From Mariniblastus sp. (GTDB taxonomy: Bacteria; Planctomycetota; Planctomycetia; Pirellulales; Pirellulaceae): DNA of 41,412 bases. Within the stretch, counting starts at the first letter, position 1, and each line of letters starts with the position of its first letter. The position numbers and the translations under genes were made by a program. The notes under the pieces were generated by a model that was not told where the DNA came from, made no database searches, and was given only the letters and a program-made list of their open reading frames with translations. Positions 25,374 to 35,262 of the stretch are shown one piece after another. Location: NCBI GenBank assembly GCA_011523945.1, contig WTFU01000086.1, forward strand, positions 1 to 41,412. The letters run 5' to 3'.

Positions 25374-28300
25374 ATGAATACACCCTTCCTCACGAAAACA
25401 GTTTTTTTTCTATGTCTAGTTTTGTCCGGACTGCTTCTGCAAAACGCAGCCACCGCGCAGGACAAAAAACTAGAACTTCAAAACGGTGATCGCATCTTGT
25501 TTCTTGGCTCGGAATTCATCGAGCAACAAATCAAGTACAACTATTTGGAAACCGAACTGACGCTGCGCTGGCCAGATCGCCAAATTAGTTTCACTAATTT
25601 AGGCTGGGCGGGCGACAACCCTTCGGCCATTGCCCGTGGCTATTTCGGAGGTGCTCAAGAAGGCTTTCGGCGCCTTCTTGAAGAACTTGATCGGATTCAA
25701 CCAACCCACATCGTCGTTTGTTACGGTGCGAACTCAGACCCCGCTCCTTTTCAGGTTGACTTCAAGAAGCTGTTCAATGAACTAAAAACACGATGCGCAA
25801 GCATTACTATTCTCTCGCATCCAGCGGTCGAACCAACTCGAGATAAACGCATTGATCCCCAGCCCGCAAATCGTAAACGAGCTGAAATAGCAAACTTCCT
25901 CAAGGGTTTTGTAACCTCTCTTCAAGACCCCAAAGTCCACTTCGTTGATCTATTCGCAATCACCAGCGAAATGTTTCAGACCGAAAAAAACCAAAAAGTT
26001 CCCCTGACACACGACTCCATTCGATTCAGCGAAAGAGGTTATCGTCAGATCTCCAATCGGCTGGCGACGGAAATCTTCTCAGGCCCGTTCGATTCCGCGG
26101 GGGCAACTGAATTTGAGAAAACAAGAAAAGAAATTTTTGCCAAAAACCAACTCTTCTTCCACCGCTATCGTCCTCAAAATGAGACTTATCTTCGCGGATT
26201 CCGAAAACACGAACAGGGGCAAAACGCAAAGGAAATTAAAGAGTTTGACGCATTAATCTCCCAAGCGGAAACTCGCATCCGAAAGGCGGCTCAAGGACAA
26301 CCGCTCCCTCCATCACCACCACTGCCTGAACCAATCAAACTTACCTTTGAGGCTTTTACTCCCGCTCAGGAGAAGGATTCATTCACGCTCGCAGAGGGAC
26401 TAAATGTCAACCTATTTGCCTCTGAACCAATGGTCGCGAACCCGATACATATGAACTTTGACAACGCCGGAAAGCTTTGGATTGCAACCAGTCCTATCTA
26501 TCCACAAATTAAACCGGGCGCCATTCCTAACGATCAAATTGTCGTGCTCGAAGACACCGATGGCGATGGTAAAGCTGATAAAAAAACCGTCTTCGCGGAC
26601 GACCTCCTAATCCCTACCGCTGTCCTCCCAGATGAAATGGGGGGAGCCTACGTAGCGAATTCGACCGAAGTAGTTCACCTCGCAGACACCGATGGCGACG
26701 GCAGAGCCGACCAGAAACGCGTCGTCCTTTCTGGATTTGGCACCGAGGACACTCACCATATTGTCCACACGTTTCGCTGGGGCCCCGATGCAGCCGTCTA
26801 CTTCAATCAATCCATTTACATTCACTCCCATTTAGAAACGCCCCATGGAGTTCAACGCTTGCTTGGTTCGGGCATCTGGAGGTTTGATCCTCTCACCGTG
26901 ACCGCCAGCGTATCAATGCGGGGCTTGGTAAATCCATGGGGACACATTTTCGACGATTGGGGACAAGGGTTTGCCACAGATGGCGCTAGCGGATGGGGAA
27001 TCAACTATGCCTTTCCAGGGATCGCTTATCAAACTGCCGTGGGATTCTCACAAACTTTGCGAGGCCTGAACCCCGGACAACCCAAACACTGCGGATTGGA
27101 AATCATCACCGGATCTCACTTCGAGAATAGCTGGCAAAACAATCTGTTAACCAACGATTTTCGCGGCAATCGAATCAATCGATTTTCGCTTACTCCCGAA
27201 GGTGTTGCCTACACCTCGAAACAACTCCCCGACCTCATGTCATCCGATCACCGGGCGTTTCGACCGGTCGACCTAAAGATGGCAACCGACGGATCGCTTT
27301 TCATTGCGGACTGGTACAACCCGATTATTAATCATGGTGAAGTGGATTTCCGTGACTCTCGCCGTGACTATAAGCACGGTCGCATCTGGAGAATCACTCA
27401 AAAGGATCGCCCGCTCGTTAGCTCTCCCAGTTTCACCAACGCAACCCCAGCAGAACTAATCCAGTTCATGGAACTTCCAGAGCAATGGAACCGTTTCAAG
27501 GCACGAGTCGAATTGAAAAATCGAATCTTGATCAACAACACCGCTCGTTTCGAAGACGTCTCGGCACTAATTGAAAAACTTCTCTCCTCTTCCGATCCCA
27601 AACAACAACGTGAAGCGCTGTGGACACTTGATGCTCTCGACGAGCTGTCCAACCGCCACATAAAGGTCGGCCTTAACGCTGCTGACCACCGCGTTCGCGC
27701 TGCAACCCTCCGGATGGTTTCCAATAAACTTTCGCCGAACAAAGAATGTCAAACATGGGTTATCTCGATGCTTGACGACTCACACCCTCAAGTCAGACTA
27801 GAGGCTATTAACGCATGGCGACGTTACTGCGACCCATCCACTGCCGAATCTTTATTTAAGTTCTTCGAGACGGAACAGGACCAGTTCACGAAATTCCTGC
27901 TGACTCAAGCACTGAAAGACACGCAAACTTTCTGGCTGGAAAAGCTGAAAAATGCGTCATTAAGCGACTCACCTGCATCACTTATCGAGATCCTCTCTGT
28001 CGTTAATTCCGATCGAGCAGTCGAGCCATTATTGAAGTTGTTAAAGACACTCCCCGGGCAAAAGAACGAACAAAAAATCATTCAGCTTATCGGCCAGCGT
28101 GGCAATCCTAACCAACTGAAACAGTTATTCGAATTTGGTTTCGTTAACCCAAAACTCACTTCTTCAATCATTGCAACGCTACTCGACGCTGCCAATAAAC
28201 GGAAAGTGCGAGTGAATTATGAACCGGAGAAACTGAAATCTTATTTTGCAAAAAATCCGGCAACGATGAATCTCGCCGGCGCTTGGAGAATCCAATCGCT

Positions 28301-29570
28301 TCAAAAAGACCTCAAAACAGTCGCACTGGATTCGAATGAACTCCCTCGAAACATTCGCTTGCAAGCGATCATGGGACTGGCCGCTTTTGGAGACATTGAA
28401 ACACTCAAGTCGATTGCAAGCGACCCAAAGCAGTCAAATGACATTCTCGCTCCCACGCTTAAGTTACTTGCCGGTGCCAATACACAGCTCGCAGCCAAAC
28501 TAACCACGCAATTCATGCGTCAACTCCCGGCTGACCAACTGAAAAAGCATTACAGCGTTATTGAGGTATTTATAAACCGAAAAAATGGTGTTTCGGAACT
28601 GGTTAAGGAATTTCGCAACCTTGAACTAACGGAAGAGTCTAAACAGGTACTGGTAACACTTCTGAGTAAATCTGGTCAACGAGCTAAACCGTTGTCTGAC
28701 GCCATTGGAGCGATGCGGAACCGTAAGATTAAAATGGAGTTTTCAGAGACAGAACTGGCCGCATTGATCAAAGAAGTTCAGCAAACCGGAAATGCCAACC
28801 GTGGTGAAACGGTTTACCGGCGAAAAAACCTAAACTGCATTAAGTGTCATGCCATCGGAGGTAGCGGTGGCATTGTTGGTCCAGATCTAATCTCACTCGG
28901 CGCGAGCTCTCCGATGGATTACATCATCGAATCACTCGTCAATCCGAACGCCAAAATCAAAGAAGGTTATCACACGACGACGATACTTACCGACGACGGC
29001 CGATTATTTTCAGGAAAACTGATTAGCCAGTCTGATGCTCAAGTTACACTTCGTGATGCAGAGAACAATGAACTTATCTTTTCGGATGAAGAAATAGAAG
29101 AACAGAAAATTAGCAACCAATCACTAATGCCAACGGACGCCGTTGCGACACTTGACCGAGTTGACTTTCTTGATCTTGTTCGTTTTCTTTCAGAGCTTGG
29201 TAAGGAAGGACCCTACCGAATTTCACCCGAAGCCTGGGTAAGAAATTGGACCACCTCCGAGAACCAAATTGTCTACAGCCGAGTCAATGGCTCGCTTCCA
29301 ATGGCTGACATTCAAGGGAACTCCGTCAGTTTTGAGTTTGAGGTAACGCGAGCGGGAGCAATCGGATTTGGGCTGGAAAATGGAGAAGGCCTGCGGATAA
29401 CCCTCGATGGTGAAAAGGACAATCTTCAGGCGACGAGGATAATTAAGGATTTAAAGCCAGGTAAACACAGCCTCCACATACGGTTAAACGGTAAAAAAAA
29501 GCGTGCCCCCTTACGTATCCGGCTCCTCGAATTGCCTAATTCCGATGGAAAAGCGAGTTTGCTGAACTGA
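25374..29570 (+). CDS. PVC-type multidomain protein: SGNH, beta-propeller, HEAT, cytochrome c
   Basis: About 1398 residues from the ATG at 25374, which begins a good signal peptide (MNTPFLTKTVFFLCLVLSG...). Starting at 25311 would bury that signal behind 21 residues. The order is: an SGNH-like domain (about 35-230), then a PVC membrane-bound dehydrogenase-type beta-propeller (about 335-680; VNLFASEPMVANPIH, two DTDGDGxAD calcium-loop-like segments, LKMATDGSLFIADWYNP). HEAT-like helical repeats follow (about 720-1130), then a c-type cytochrome with CIKCH near residue 1154 and the likely Met ligand in SLMPTDA. The C-terminus is a beta-sandwich-like domain. These periplasmic proteins are specific to Planctomycetes and relatives and probably couple sugar or alcohol oxidation to electron transfer. 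In the SGNH part, Ser and His of the catalytic site are replaced. Confidence 0.93.
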   Translation: MNTPFLTKTVFFLCLVLSGLLLQNAATAQDKKLELQNGDRILFLGSEFIEQQIKYNYLETELTLRWPDRQISFTNLGWAGDNPSAIARGYFGGAQEGFRRLLEELDRIQPTHIVVCYGANSDPAPFQVDFKKLFNELKTRCASITILSHPAVEPTRDKRIDPQPANRKRAEIANFLKGFVTSLQDPKVHFVDLFAITSEMFQTEKNQKVPLTHDSIRFSERGYRQISNRLATEIFSGPFDSAGATEFEKTRKEIFAKNQLFFHRYRPQNETYLRGFRKHEQGQNAKEIKEFDALISQAETRIRKAAQGQPLPPSPPLPEPIKLTFEAFTPAQEKDSFTLAEGLNVNLFASEPMVANPIHMNFDNAGKLWIATSPIYPQIKPGAIPNDQIVVLEDTDGDGKADKKTVFADDLLIPTAVLPDEMGGAYVANSTEVVHLADTDGDGRADQKRVVLSGFGTEDTHHIVHTFRWGPDAAVYFNQSIYIHSHLETPHGVQRLLGSGIWRFDPLTVTASVSMRGLVNPWGHIFDDWGQGFATDGASGWGINYAFPGIAYQTAVGFSQTLRGLNPGQPKHCGLEIITGSHFENSWQNNLLTNDFRGNRINRFSLTPEGVAYTSKQLPDLMSSDHRAFRPVDLKMATDGSLFIADWYNPIINHGEVDFRDSRRDYKHGRIWRITQKDRPLVSSPSFTNATPAELIQFMELPEQWNRFKARVELKNRILINNTARFEDVSALIEKLLSSSDPKQQREALWTLDALDELSNRHIKVGLNAADHRVRAATLRMVSNKLSPNKECQTWVISMLDDSHPQVRLEAINAWRRYCDPSTAESLFKFFETEQDQFTKFLLTQALKDTQTFWLEKLKNASLSDSPASLIEILSVVNSDRAVEPLLKLLKTLPGQKNEQKIIQLIGQRGNPNQLKQLFEFGFVNPKLTSSIIATLLDAANKRKVRVNYEPEKLKSYFAKNPATMNLAGAWRIQSLQKDLKTVALDSNELPRNIRLQAIMGLAAFGDIETLKSIASDPKQSNDILAPTLKLLAGANTQLAAKLTTQFMRQLPADQLKKHYSVIEVFINRKNGVSELVKEFRNLELTEESKQVLVTLLSKSGQRAKPLSDAIGAMRNRKIKMEFSETELAALIKEVQQTGNANRGETVYRRKNLNCIKCHAIGGSGGIVGPDLISLGASSPMDYIIESLVNPNAKIKEGYHTTTILTDDGRLFSGKLISQSDAQVTLRDAENNELIFSDEEIEEQKISNQSLMPTDAVATLDRVDFLDLVRFLSELGKEGPYRISPEAWVRNWTTSENQIVYSRVNGSLPMADIQGNSVSFEFEVTRAGAIGFGLENGEGLRITLDGEKDNLQATRIIKDLKPGKHSLHIRLNGKKKRAPLRIRLLELPNSDGKASLLN

Positions 29571-29665
29571 ACCCTCACCCATTTCGAATACGGCTAATCC
29601 TCCAAAACATCCGTTTTTTCCTATCTTCGAATAATCTGACGGAAAATCCCCACAAACGCGAATTT

Positions 29666-29693
29666 TTGATTAAACTGTACTGACGATTATAAC
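29666..29693 (+). promoter_or_regulatory. Candidate promoter of the 29761 gene pair
   Basis: -35 TTGATT (29666-29671), a 16-nt spacer and -10 TATAAC (29688-29693) lie about 67 nt before the ATG at 29761. This is a reasonable sigma-70-type match for the surface protein and kinase genes downstream. Confidence 0.45.
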
Positions 29694-29760
29694 GGTTTTT
29701 TTGACGACAATCCCCCGTCAACACTTGCCTCTCTTTTCATTTACAGGGATATGATTTTCG

Positions 29761-31245
29761 ATGCAAAACTCCCCATCTTCGCACACCGACAATTCTGCTA
29801 ACGAAAAAACGACCCTCGGCAAATTAGCGCGTGAGGGATTCAAACGATATTGGTTTGTCGCCTTGCCCGCGATCATGCTTAATATCGGAATGACATTGGA
29901 TCATGTTCTGGCTACTAATAATGGGAAAGTCTACAGCGAACGCACGGCAACCCTGGTTGCCGAAACGGAGACCTCACTTCAACGACAAGACGAAGAACCC
30001 ATCAACGACTTAGTCAACACCCATTGGATAACGACCAACGAAAAAGGACATCTTGACGGACGAATCTCAAGCATCGAACCACGTAGTTCAATCACGATCC
30101 CGATTGGCAAACTTAAAATCTCTTTACTGCAAAACGGGGTAACAATCAGAGAAGGTTCCACCGACTACAACGGTAAGTTCACTCTCCAGGATGTCGAACC
30201 CGGAATCTACACTCTCCTGGGCGCCGGCCAAAACGGATTCCTTGCGTACGGGGTTAATGTCTTACCAAAAATTAGAGCTAAAGATTTAACACAATTTTAC
30301 CCCGGCTTAGATAATGACGATCGTGTAAAAGCCTATTACGTATCGCACTTCAACCTCCCGAAACATGTCGTCGTTTCGGCAGCGCTCCAAATCGACGCTG
30401 CAGCGGTACCACCCGAGTTTCAAACATTGCAACGAATCAGTCAGAACTATCTCCCCGAAGATGACGCGATTGAAATCGACAAGGAATCTGAAGACGTCAC
30501 TTCAGTAGGCGATTCAACTGAGATTGTTTCAGGATTTAATCACCCGCTAACAGCGAACGGCAGCTTTACCGGTACCGTTCAGCCAATTGCAACCGCAGAT
30601 GGCACACCTGGGAAATTATCAGAAATGAATGTCTTTCTGATTCAAGATGACATCGAAATAGCGAGAACCATCGTTGATCCAAGTGGTAAATTCGAAATCG
30701 AAGATATCGATCCGGGTGTTTACAGTTTGATCATTGCCGGCAAGGGCGGCTTCGCCGCGAGATCGATTCGACTGACAAGTCAAAGTGCGGTTTCATCGAC
30801 AATCGACGCTGACAGTGACAAAACAACTCACCTTGTTTCGCATCGCGTTGAATCATCTCGCCGCAATGGCCTTTCAGTTTCGTTCATTACAAACCCCAAC
30901 GACATTGCAGTCGTCAAACAGCAAGTTTCTGAAGTGGTTAACATGCGACAACAAATGTTTGCTGCTCCTGGCGGAGGTAACAATAATTCGAACTCAAGTT
31001 CAAGTTCGGCCGCTGCTCAAGCCGGCATATCCCAGGCGCCTGCCAATTCAAATTTTGCCAATGCTCCTAATTCTTTCCAACCCACCAACAACTTTGGCGG
31101 AGGGGGCGGTGGTGCAGCGTCAGGAGGAGCAAATATTGGAGGATTATTAGGTATCGCGGGTTTGGCCGTCGGAACGACAGCATTGGCAACTCAGGATGAT
31201 GACAAACCGACACCTCCCCAATCCCCTGTATCGCCGCTTGATTAA
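29761..31245 (+). CDS. Membrane-anchored protein with two carboxypeptidase-regulatory-like domains
   Basis: The protein has 494 residues. A hydrophobic segment (about 30-49, RYWFVALPAIMLNIGMTLDHV) follows a polar N-terminus of about 28 residues, like a signal anchor. Two similar beta-sandwich repeats are evident: about 95-175 with GKFTLQDVEPGIYTLLGAGQ, and about 265-345 with GKFEIEDIDPGVYSLIIAGK. Both resemble carboxypeptidase-regulatory or SpaA/Cna-B-like domains. The C-terminal 110 residues are rich in Asn, Ser, Gly and Gln, then GGGGGAASGGANIGGLLGIA, a short hydrophobic stretch and an acidic tail. I know no named family. It precedes the kinase-FGE gene by 102 nt on the same strand and is probably co-transcribed. 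A surface or periplasmic scaffold sensed by the kinase is a guess. Confidence 0.8.
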   Translation: MQNSPSSHTDNSANEKTTLGKLAREGFKRYWFVALPAIMLNIGMTLDHVLATNNGKVYSERTATLVAETETSLQRQDEEPINDLVNTHWITTNEKGHLDGRISSIEPRSSITIPIGKLKISLLQNGVTIREGSTDYNGKFTLQDVEPGIYTLLGAGQNGFLAYGVNVLPKIRAKDLTQFYPGLDNDDRVKAYYVSHFNLPKHVVVSAALQIDAAAVPPEFQTLQRISQNYLPEDDAIEIDKESEDVTSVGDSTEIVSGFNHPLTANGSFTGTVQPIATADGTPGKLSEMNVFLIQDDIEIARTIVDPSGKFEIEDIDPGVYSLIIAGKGGFAARSIRLTSQSAVSSTIDADSDKTTHLVSHRVESSRRNGLSVSFITNPNDIAVVKQQVSEVVNMRQQMFAAPGGGNNNSNSSSSSAAAQAGISQAPANSNFANAPNSFQPTNNFGGGGGGAASGGANIGGLLGIAGLAVGTTALATQDDDKPTPPQSPVSPLD

Positions 31246-31347
31246 TGAGACGCGACGTCTAGAGAAACGGGGCAATCACGACCCATAATTGCTCACGTTT
31301 AGCCGATTGCCTTTCTTGACATAATTTTTAACGGTAAAACAACCATC

Positions 31348-34300
31348 ATGGGTTCTGATCCAAACAACTCCGGATCAAACGACGACCACCATCCAGGTCG
31401 CAAAAACACTGATCAAGACCGCCCTGACAGTAAGCCCGATGCACTTGAGGGGGATAGCGTTGAATTAACAGTTAACGCCGACTTTACAGTTAACGCCGAC
31501 CTAACTGTTGACGCTGACAAGACTACGAACAATGAGGCGCTCACAGTTAAAGATACGCCGACGGTAGGCCCCGAGGATATAACTGCGAATCTTTCCGCAA
31601 CTTCGGCTGAGGCGGTGCTTCAGGATGTCCCCCCGCCTGACGCTGATACCGACTTGCGTGGAGCGGATTTCCCAGACGCAACGATCGACCAAACAGTGGA
31701 AACGAATTCAAATTCGCACAATCGAGGCTCCAACCAAGACGCTGATTTCGATGTTGACCGCACCGCCCCCTCTCTCAACGAAAGCACTCCGCCACGTGAA
31801 CCAACAGAAGAGAACGACGCAACCCTTCCCAGTATTCCACTAGCCAATCGTAGCGGGACTCAATTTGATCAAACGGCAATTGATCCTCATCGTAACCAGA
31901 ACGAAGGCCCGACTAAATCTCAAGATACAATTGGACGCTACCAAATAAAACGCCTTTTGGGTGAGGGTACGTTTGGAAAAGTATTCGAGGCTCGCGATCC
32001 GCAACTCGACAGAATTGTGGCGATTAAAGTTGCCAAAGCAATTTCAGGACGCACTCAAATTAAACGATTCCTTCGGGAAGCCCGGGCCGCCGCCAAATTA
32101 CGCCATCCCAATATCATCCCGGTTTATGAATACGGACAGATTGATGGAGAAAATGTAATTGTCTACGAGTTTGTTCAAGGGGCAACGCTCAAATCCTATA
32201 TTAACAGCTCGGAGCAACACTCGCTTGAAACGACGCTTAACATTATTCGGGAAATTGCCTCTGGCCTCGACTACGCTCACCGCCAGGGCATCATCCATCG
32301 GGACATCAAACCCGATAACATACTACTCGATCCCGATGGGCACCCGCATATCGCAGACTTTGGATGCGCGAGATCTATCGAAGACGATACGAACTTAACC
32401 ATCGACGGCTCCATTCTCGGCACTCCGATGTACATGAGCCCGGAACAGGCAGCCGGCAAAGCGAATGAAGCGGACGGACGCACCGATATTTGGAGCCTCG
32501 GAATCATGCTTTTTGAAATGGTCTCAGGTGAGAAACCATTCAAAGGTCAGCTCTCGGATTTACTATTCGCAATACGGAATCACGACGCGCCCCCTTTGCG
32601 GAAGGTTAATCGCGAAATCTCAGTCGACATTGAAACGATCTGCCAAAAATGTCTCACTCGCGACCCTTCCCAGCGATTTCAAACCGCCCAAGCTGTTGCC
32701 GATGAATTGGCGCGATACCTCAACGGCCAACCCATTGAATCTCGCAGGATTGGGCCACTCGCCCGAGGTTGGATGTGGGCTAAACGAAATCAGACGATTG
32801 CAAGTTTAGCAACGGCCACAGCAGCGACTCTGCTGATCGGCACCGTTGTTTCAGCCTCTTTCGCAGTCTCAGCTTATCGTGAAAAACAGGCGAGAGCGAA
32901 AACACAACTGCAGTCCATTACTACCGCGCGAGCGACCCAGTTACCACAAATATTTGAAGACCTCAAACCGCTGAAAAACTCGATTGTAGACAACCTAACT
33001 GAACGGATGGATCAATACAAAGAGAATTCAAATCCCAAGATGCGACTAAAAATGGCGATGCTCGCACTAGAAGACGATCCCGTTCGTCAAAATGAATTAG
33101 CCGTCCAGCTCGCAGATTTTTTGCTTACCGCAGACGCCGACGAATTTTATGTCTGCCGCAACCTCTTACTGCCATGTAAAAATTCAATTACTCCAGTTTT
33201 GTGGGAGGCGTTCAACAACGCGAGTGGAACAAACTCGAGGGATCGGCGATTTAGAGCCTGTGCAGCACTTGCGACCTATTCCCCTGACGCCACCGATTGG
33301 AGTGACCGAGCCAACGACATCACTGGACTCTTAACCTCTTCCGACGCAATTGAAACACGTCGCTGGATCGCTGCATTTGAACCGATCAAAGACATCCTAA
33401 GGCCTCAGTTGCAGCGTGCCTTTTACAAACGAGACAACAACTACCGGGATCAATCCAGACGAATCGCCGCAGTCATGGGCGGTCTCTACCATGACGACGT
33501 ATCCACGCTTGTCGACTTGGTTGCTGGTGCAACACCCGAGCAAATTCCCTTTCTGAAATCAGCCCTTACTAAGAAAGAATCCGAAGCGATTCAAAAAATT
33601 GAATCCGCGATTGCCAATTACAAGCCCAAACAAGAAATCGCCAACAATCCCGAAACCGCCAAGGCAAACCTTGCCACAGTCGCCATTCAGTTAAAATCAA
33701 AAAAACAATGGAAGATGCTCGCCGACCGATCCGATCCGTCGGTAGCTCACGCACTGATCCAACGCCTTTCGCGAAACTCTACGTCCTCTGAGTACCTTTT
33801 GCCGATAATTTCTGCATGGCAATCCCAATCAACCGATGAACTCGCCGGTGTGTTAATGGCGCTCAGCCTGTATCCAACCGACCAGATATTTGAAGTTGAG
33901 AAAAAGAAAATAAAACAACAGCTCTCGGAAATTTTTCGAAAACACCCGGACTCCAAAGTCCACTCATCCGCTCGCCTTTTGTTACTTAACTTGGGCTACG
34001 TCGAAGAAGTTCGAGAATTGGAAAATAGTTTACGCAGCGAAACTCCGCAACCCAATATGAATTGGCATGTCGATATGCTCGGCAACACATTTGCCATTTT
34101 TGATTCCGTTCCCAGTTTCCAAATGGGATTAGCGCAAGATGCAATTTATGACCCACCCTTCGACAAAACTTTAATCTCCGATGAACCCCAGCATCGGAAA
34201 GCAATTCCTCGTCGATTTGGAATATGCATCTTCGAAGTAACTCAGGCGCAATTCCTTGAATTTGATGAGCACCTAATCAACTTTTATCAGAACAAACTGG

Positions 34301-35115
34301 CCCAAACGGAAGTCGCGATTGCTGATCAGGAACAAGCAGTATCAGGCTTAACTCAGAATCAGGAAGCAAACCAAAAACTTGTACAACTTGAGAGAACAAA
34401 AAAAGTTTACTTTGCTCGCTTACGAGAAATTAAACGTCAGCAAAAGAAACGATCCAGCGTCGATCCGTGCGAACCGGCTACCCAAATCGACTGGTTCAAG
34501 AGCTTAGCCTATTGCCGATGGCTCAATGAAGAATGCAATCTGGACCAGGATTCATTGCCTGACATCAGCGGTCTTGCCGCCATGAATGCGGCATTTCCCA
34601 ACATCGAACTTTTTTCTAACCAGGATATTTTGAATGGCAACGGATATCGCTTGCCCACTGCCAGCGAATGGGAGTTTGCTTGCGGTGGAAAAATCGAGAC
34701 ACTGTATCCATTCGGAAAACATTCTTCAATTGCGAATCAATATGCGTGGTACTTCAACAATTCTTCAACACACCCTCATCCCGTTGGCAAACTGCTCCCC
34801 GGGCCGGCAGGGCTCTTTGACATGCTAGGGAATGTAAATGAATGGTGTCTCGACTGGTATCGACAAGACCTTCCAAATTTGCCTGCCGTTCAAGAATCGT
34901 CGGTCTATATCGATCATGGAATCGATCATCGATCGCTGACCTGTGAATTTCGTGGTGGCGCTTACGATTCACCGATCTCAGAAATCAGAATCAGCAAACG
35001 TTCACACAACAATCCAATCTTCGCTCAGGCAACACTAGGTATGAGACTGGCGAGAACCTATCCTCCGGTCACCGATAAAGATCAAGAAAATCCTGATTCA
35101 GTTAGCGCTGAGTAA
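31348..35115 (+). CDS. Ser/Thr protein kinase fused to FGE-like domain
   Basis: The protein has 1255 residues. An acidic N-terminus (1-190) with three LTVNAD-type repeats is followed by a Hanks-type kinase (about 195-460): glycine loop LGEGTFGKVF, VAIK (Lys227), HRDIKPDN (Asp319), DFG (Asp337) and GTPMYMSPEQAAG. All catalytic residues are present. A single transmembrane helix lies at about 488-512. The outer part contains an alpha-helical, HEAT-like region (about 540-890) and a formylglycine-generating-enzyme-sulfatase-like domain (about 905-1240; GNGYRLPTASEWEFACGG, LFDMLGNVNEWCLDW, FRGGAY, LGMRLART). A coiled coil of about 60 residues interrupts that last domain, and the catalytic FGE cysteines are not seen. 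Kinase-FGE fusions are common in planctomycetes. It should phosphorylate cytoplasmic targets in response to an extracytoplasmic signal. Confidence 0.95.
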   Translation: MGSDPNNSGSNDDHHPGRKNTDQDRPDSKPDALEGDSVELTVNADFTVNADLTVDADKTTNNEALTVKDTPTVGPEDITANLSATSAEAVLQDVPPPDADTDLRGADFPDATIDQTVETNSNSHNRGSNQDADFDVDRTAPSLNESTPPREPTEENDATLPSIPLANRSGTQFDQTAIDPHRNQNEGPTKSQDTIGRYQIKRLLGEGTFGKVFEARDPQLDRIVAIKVAKAISGRTQIKRFLREARAAAKLRHPNIIPVYEYGQIDGENVIVYEFVQGATLKSYINSSEQHSLETTLNIIREIASGLDYAHRQGIIHRDIKPDNILLDPDGHPHIADFGCARSIEDDTNLTIDGSILGTPMYMSPEQAAGKANEADGRTDIWSLGIMLFEMVSGEKPFKGQLSDLLFAIRNHDAPPLRKVNREISVDIETICQKCLTRDPSQRFQTAQAVADELARYLNGQPIESRRIGPLARGWMWAKRNQTIASLATATAATLLIGTVVSASFAVSAYREKQARAKTQLQSITTARATQLPQIFEDLKPLKNSIVDNLTERMDQYKENSNPKMRLKMAMLALEDDPVRQNELAVQLADFLLTADADEFYVCRNLLLPCKNSITPVLWEAFNNASGTNSRDRRFRACAALATYSPDATDWSDRANDITGLLTSSDAIETRRWIAAFEPIKDILRPQLQRAFYKRDNNYRDQSRRIAAVMGGLYHDDVSTLVDLVAGATPEQIPFLKSALTKKESEAIQKIESAIANYKPKQEIANNPETAKANLATVAIQLKSKKQWKMLADRSDPSVAHALIQRLSRNSTSSEYLLPIISAWQSQSTDELAGVLMALSLYPTDQIFEVEKKKIKQQLSEIFRKHPDSKVHSSARLLLLNLGYVEEVRELENSLRSETPQPNMNWHVDMLGNTFAIFDSVPSFQMGLAQDAIYDPPFDKTLISDEPQHRKAIPRRFGICIFEVTQAQFLEFDEHLINFYQNKLAQTEVAIADQEQAVSGLTQNQEANQKLVQLERTKKVYFARLREIKRQQKKRSSVDPCEPATQIDWFKSLAYCRWLNEECNLDQDSLPDISGLAAMNAAFPNIELFSNQDILNGNGYRLPTASEWEFACGGKIETLYPFGKHSSIANQYAWYFNNSSTHPHPVGKLLPGPAGLFDMLGNVNEWCLDWYRQDLPNLPAVQESSVYIDHGIDHRSLTCEFRGGAYDSPISEIRISKRSHNNPIFAQATLGMRLARTYPPVTDKDQENPDSVSAE
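31465..31518 (+). repeat. Three 18-bp tandem repeats inside the kinase gene
   Basis: Three in-frame units of 18 bp (ttaacagttaacgccgac and variants) encode LTVNAD, FTVNAD and LTVDAD. The first two units differ in only one base; the third has diverged more. They lie in the acidic, probably disordered N-terminal region of the kinase. Confidence 0.85.
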
Positions 35116-35262
35116 TACGAAAATGGCGGCTCGTCCCTGTGCCGTTTCATTCACCGAATTATTCGGCGTCGATTTTTCTCCGGCTTGAGACACTGTCTGT
35201 GATAAAGAACCAGCAGAGGCTAGAATGAGGCATTACACGCCCCATTCTTGAATAACGTTCTA

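Noticed and set aside
26553..26720. Two similar DTDGDGxAD-coding segments in the large cytochrome c gene, suspected as a DNA repeat.
   Set aside because: They are a normal calcium-loop-like motif repeated within this beta-propeller family.
31243..31261. Small hairpin (agacg/cgtct) after the 494-residue protein gene.
   Set aside because: Only 5 bp with no T-run; not enough for a terminator, and the kinase gene follows closely on the same strand.
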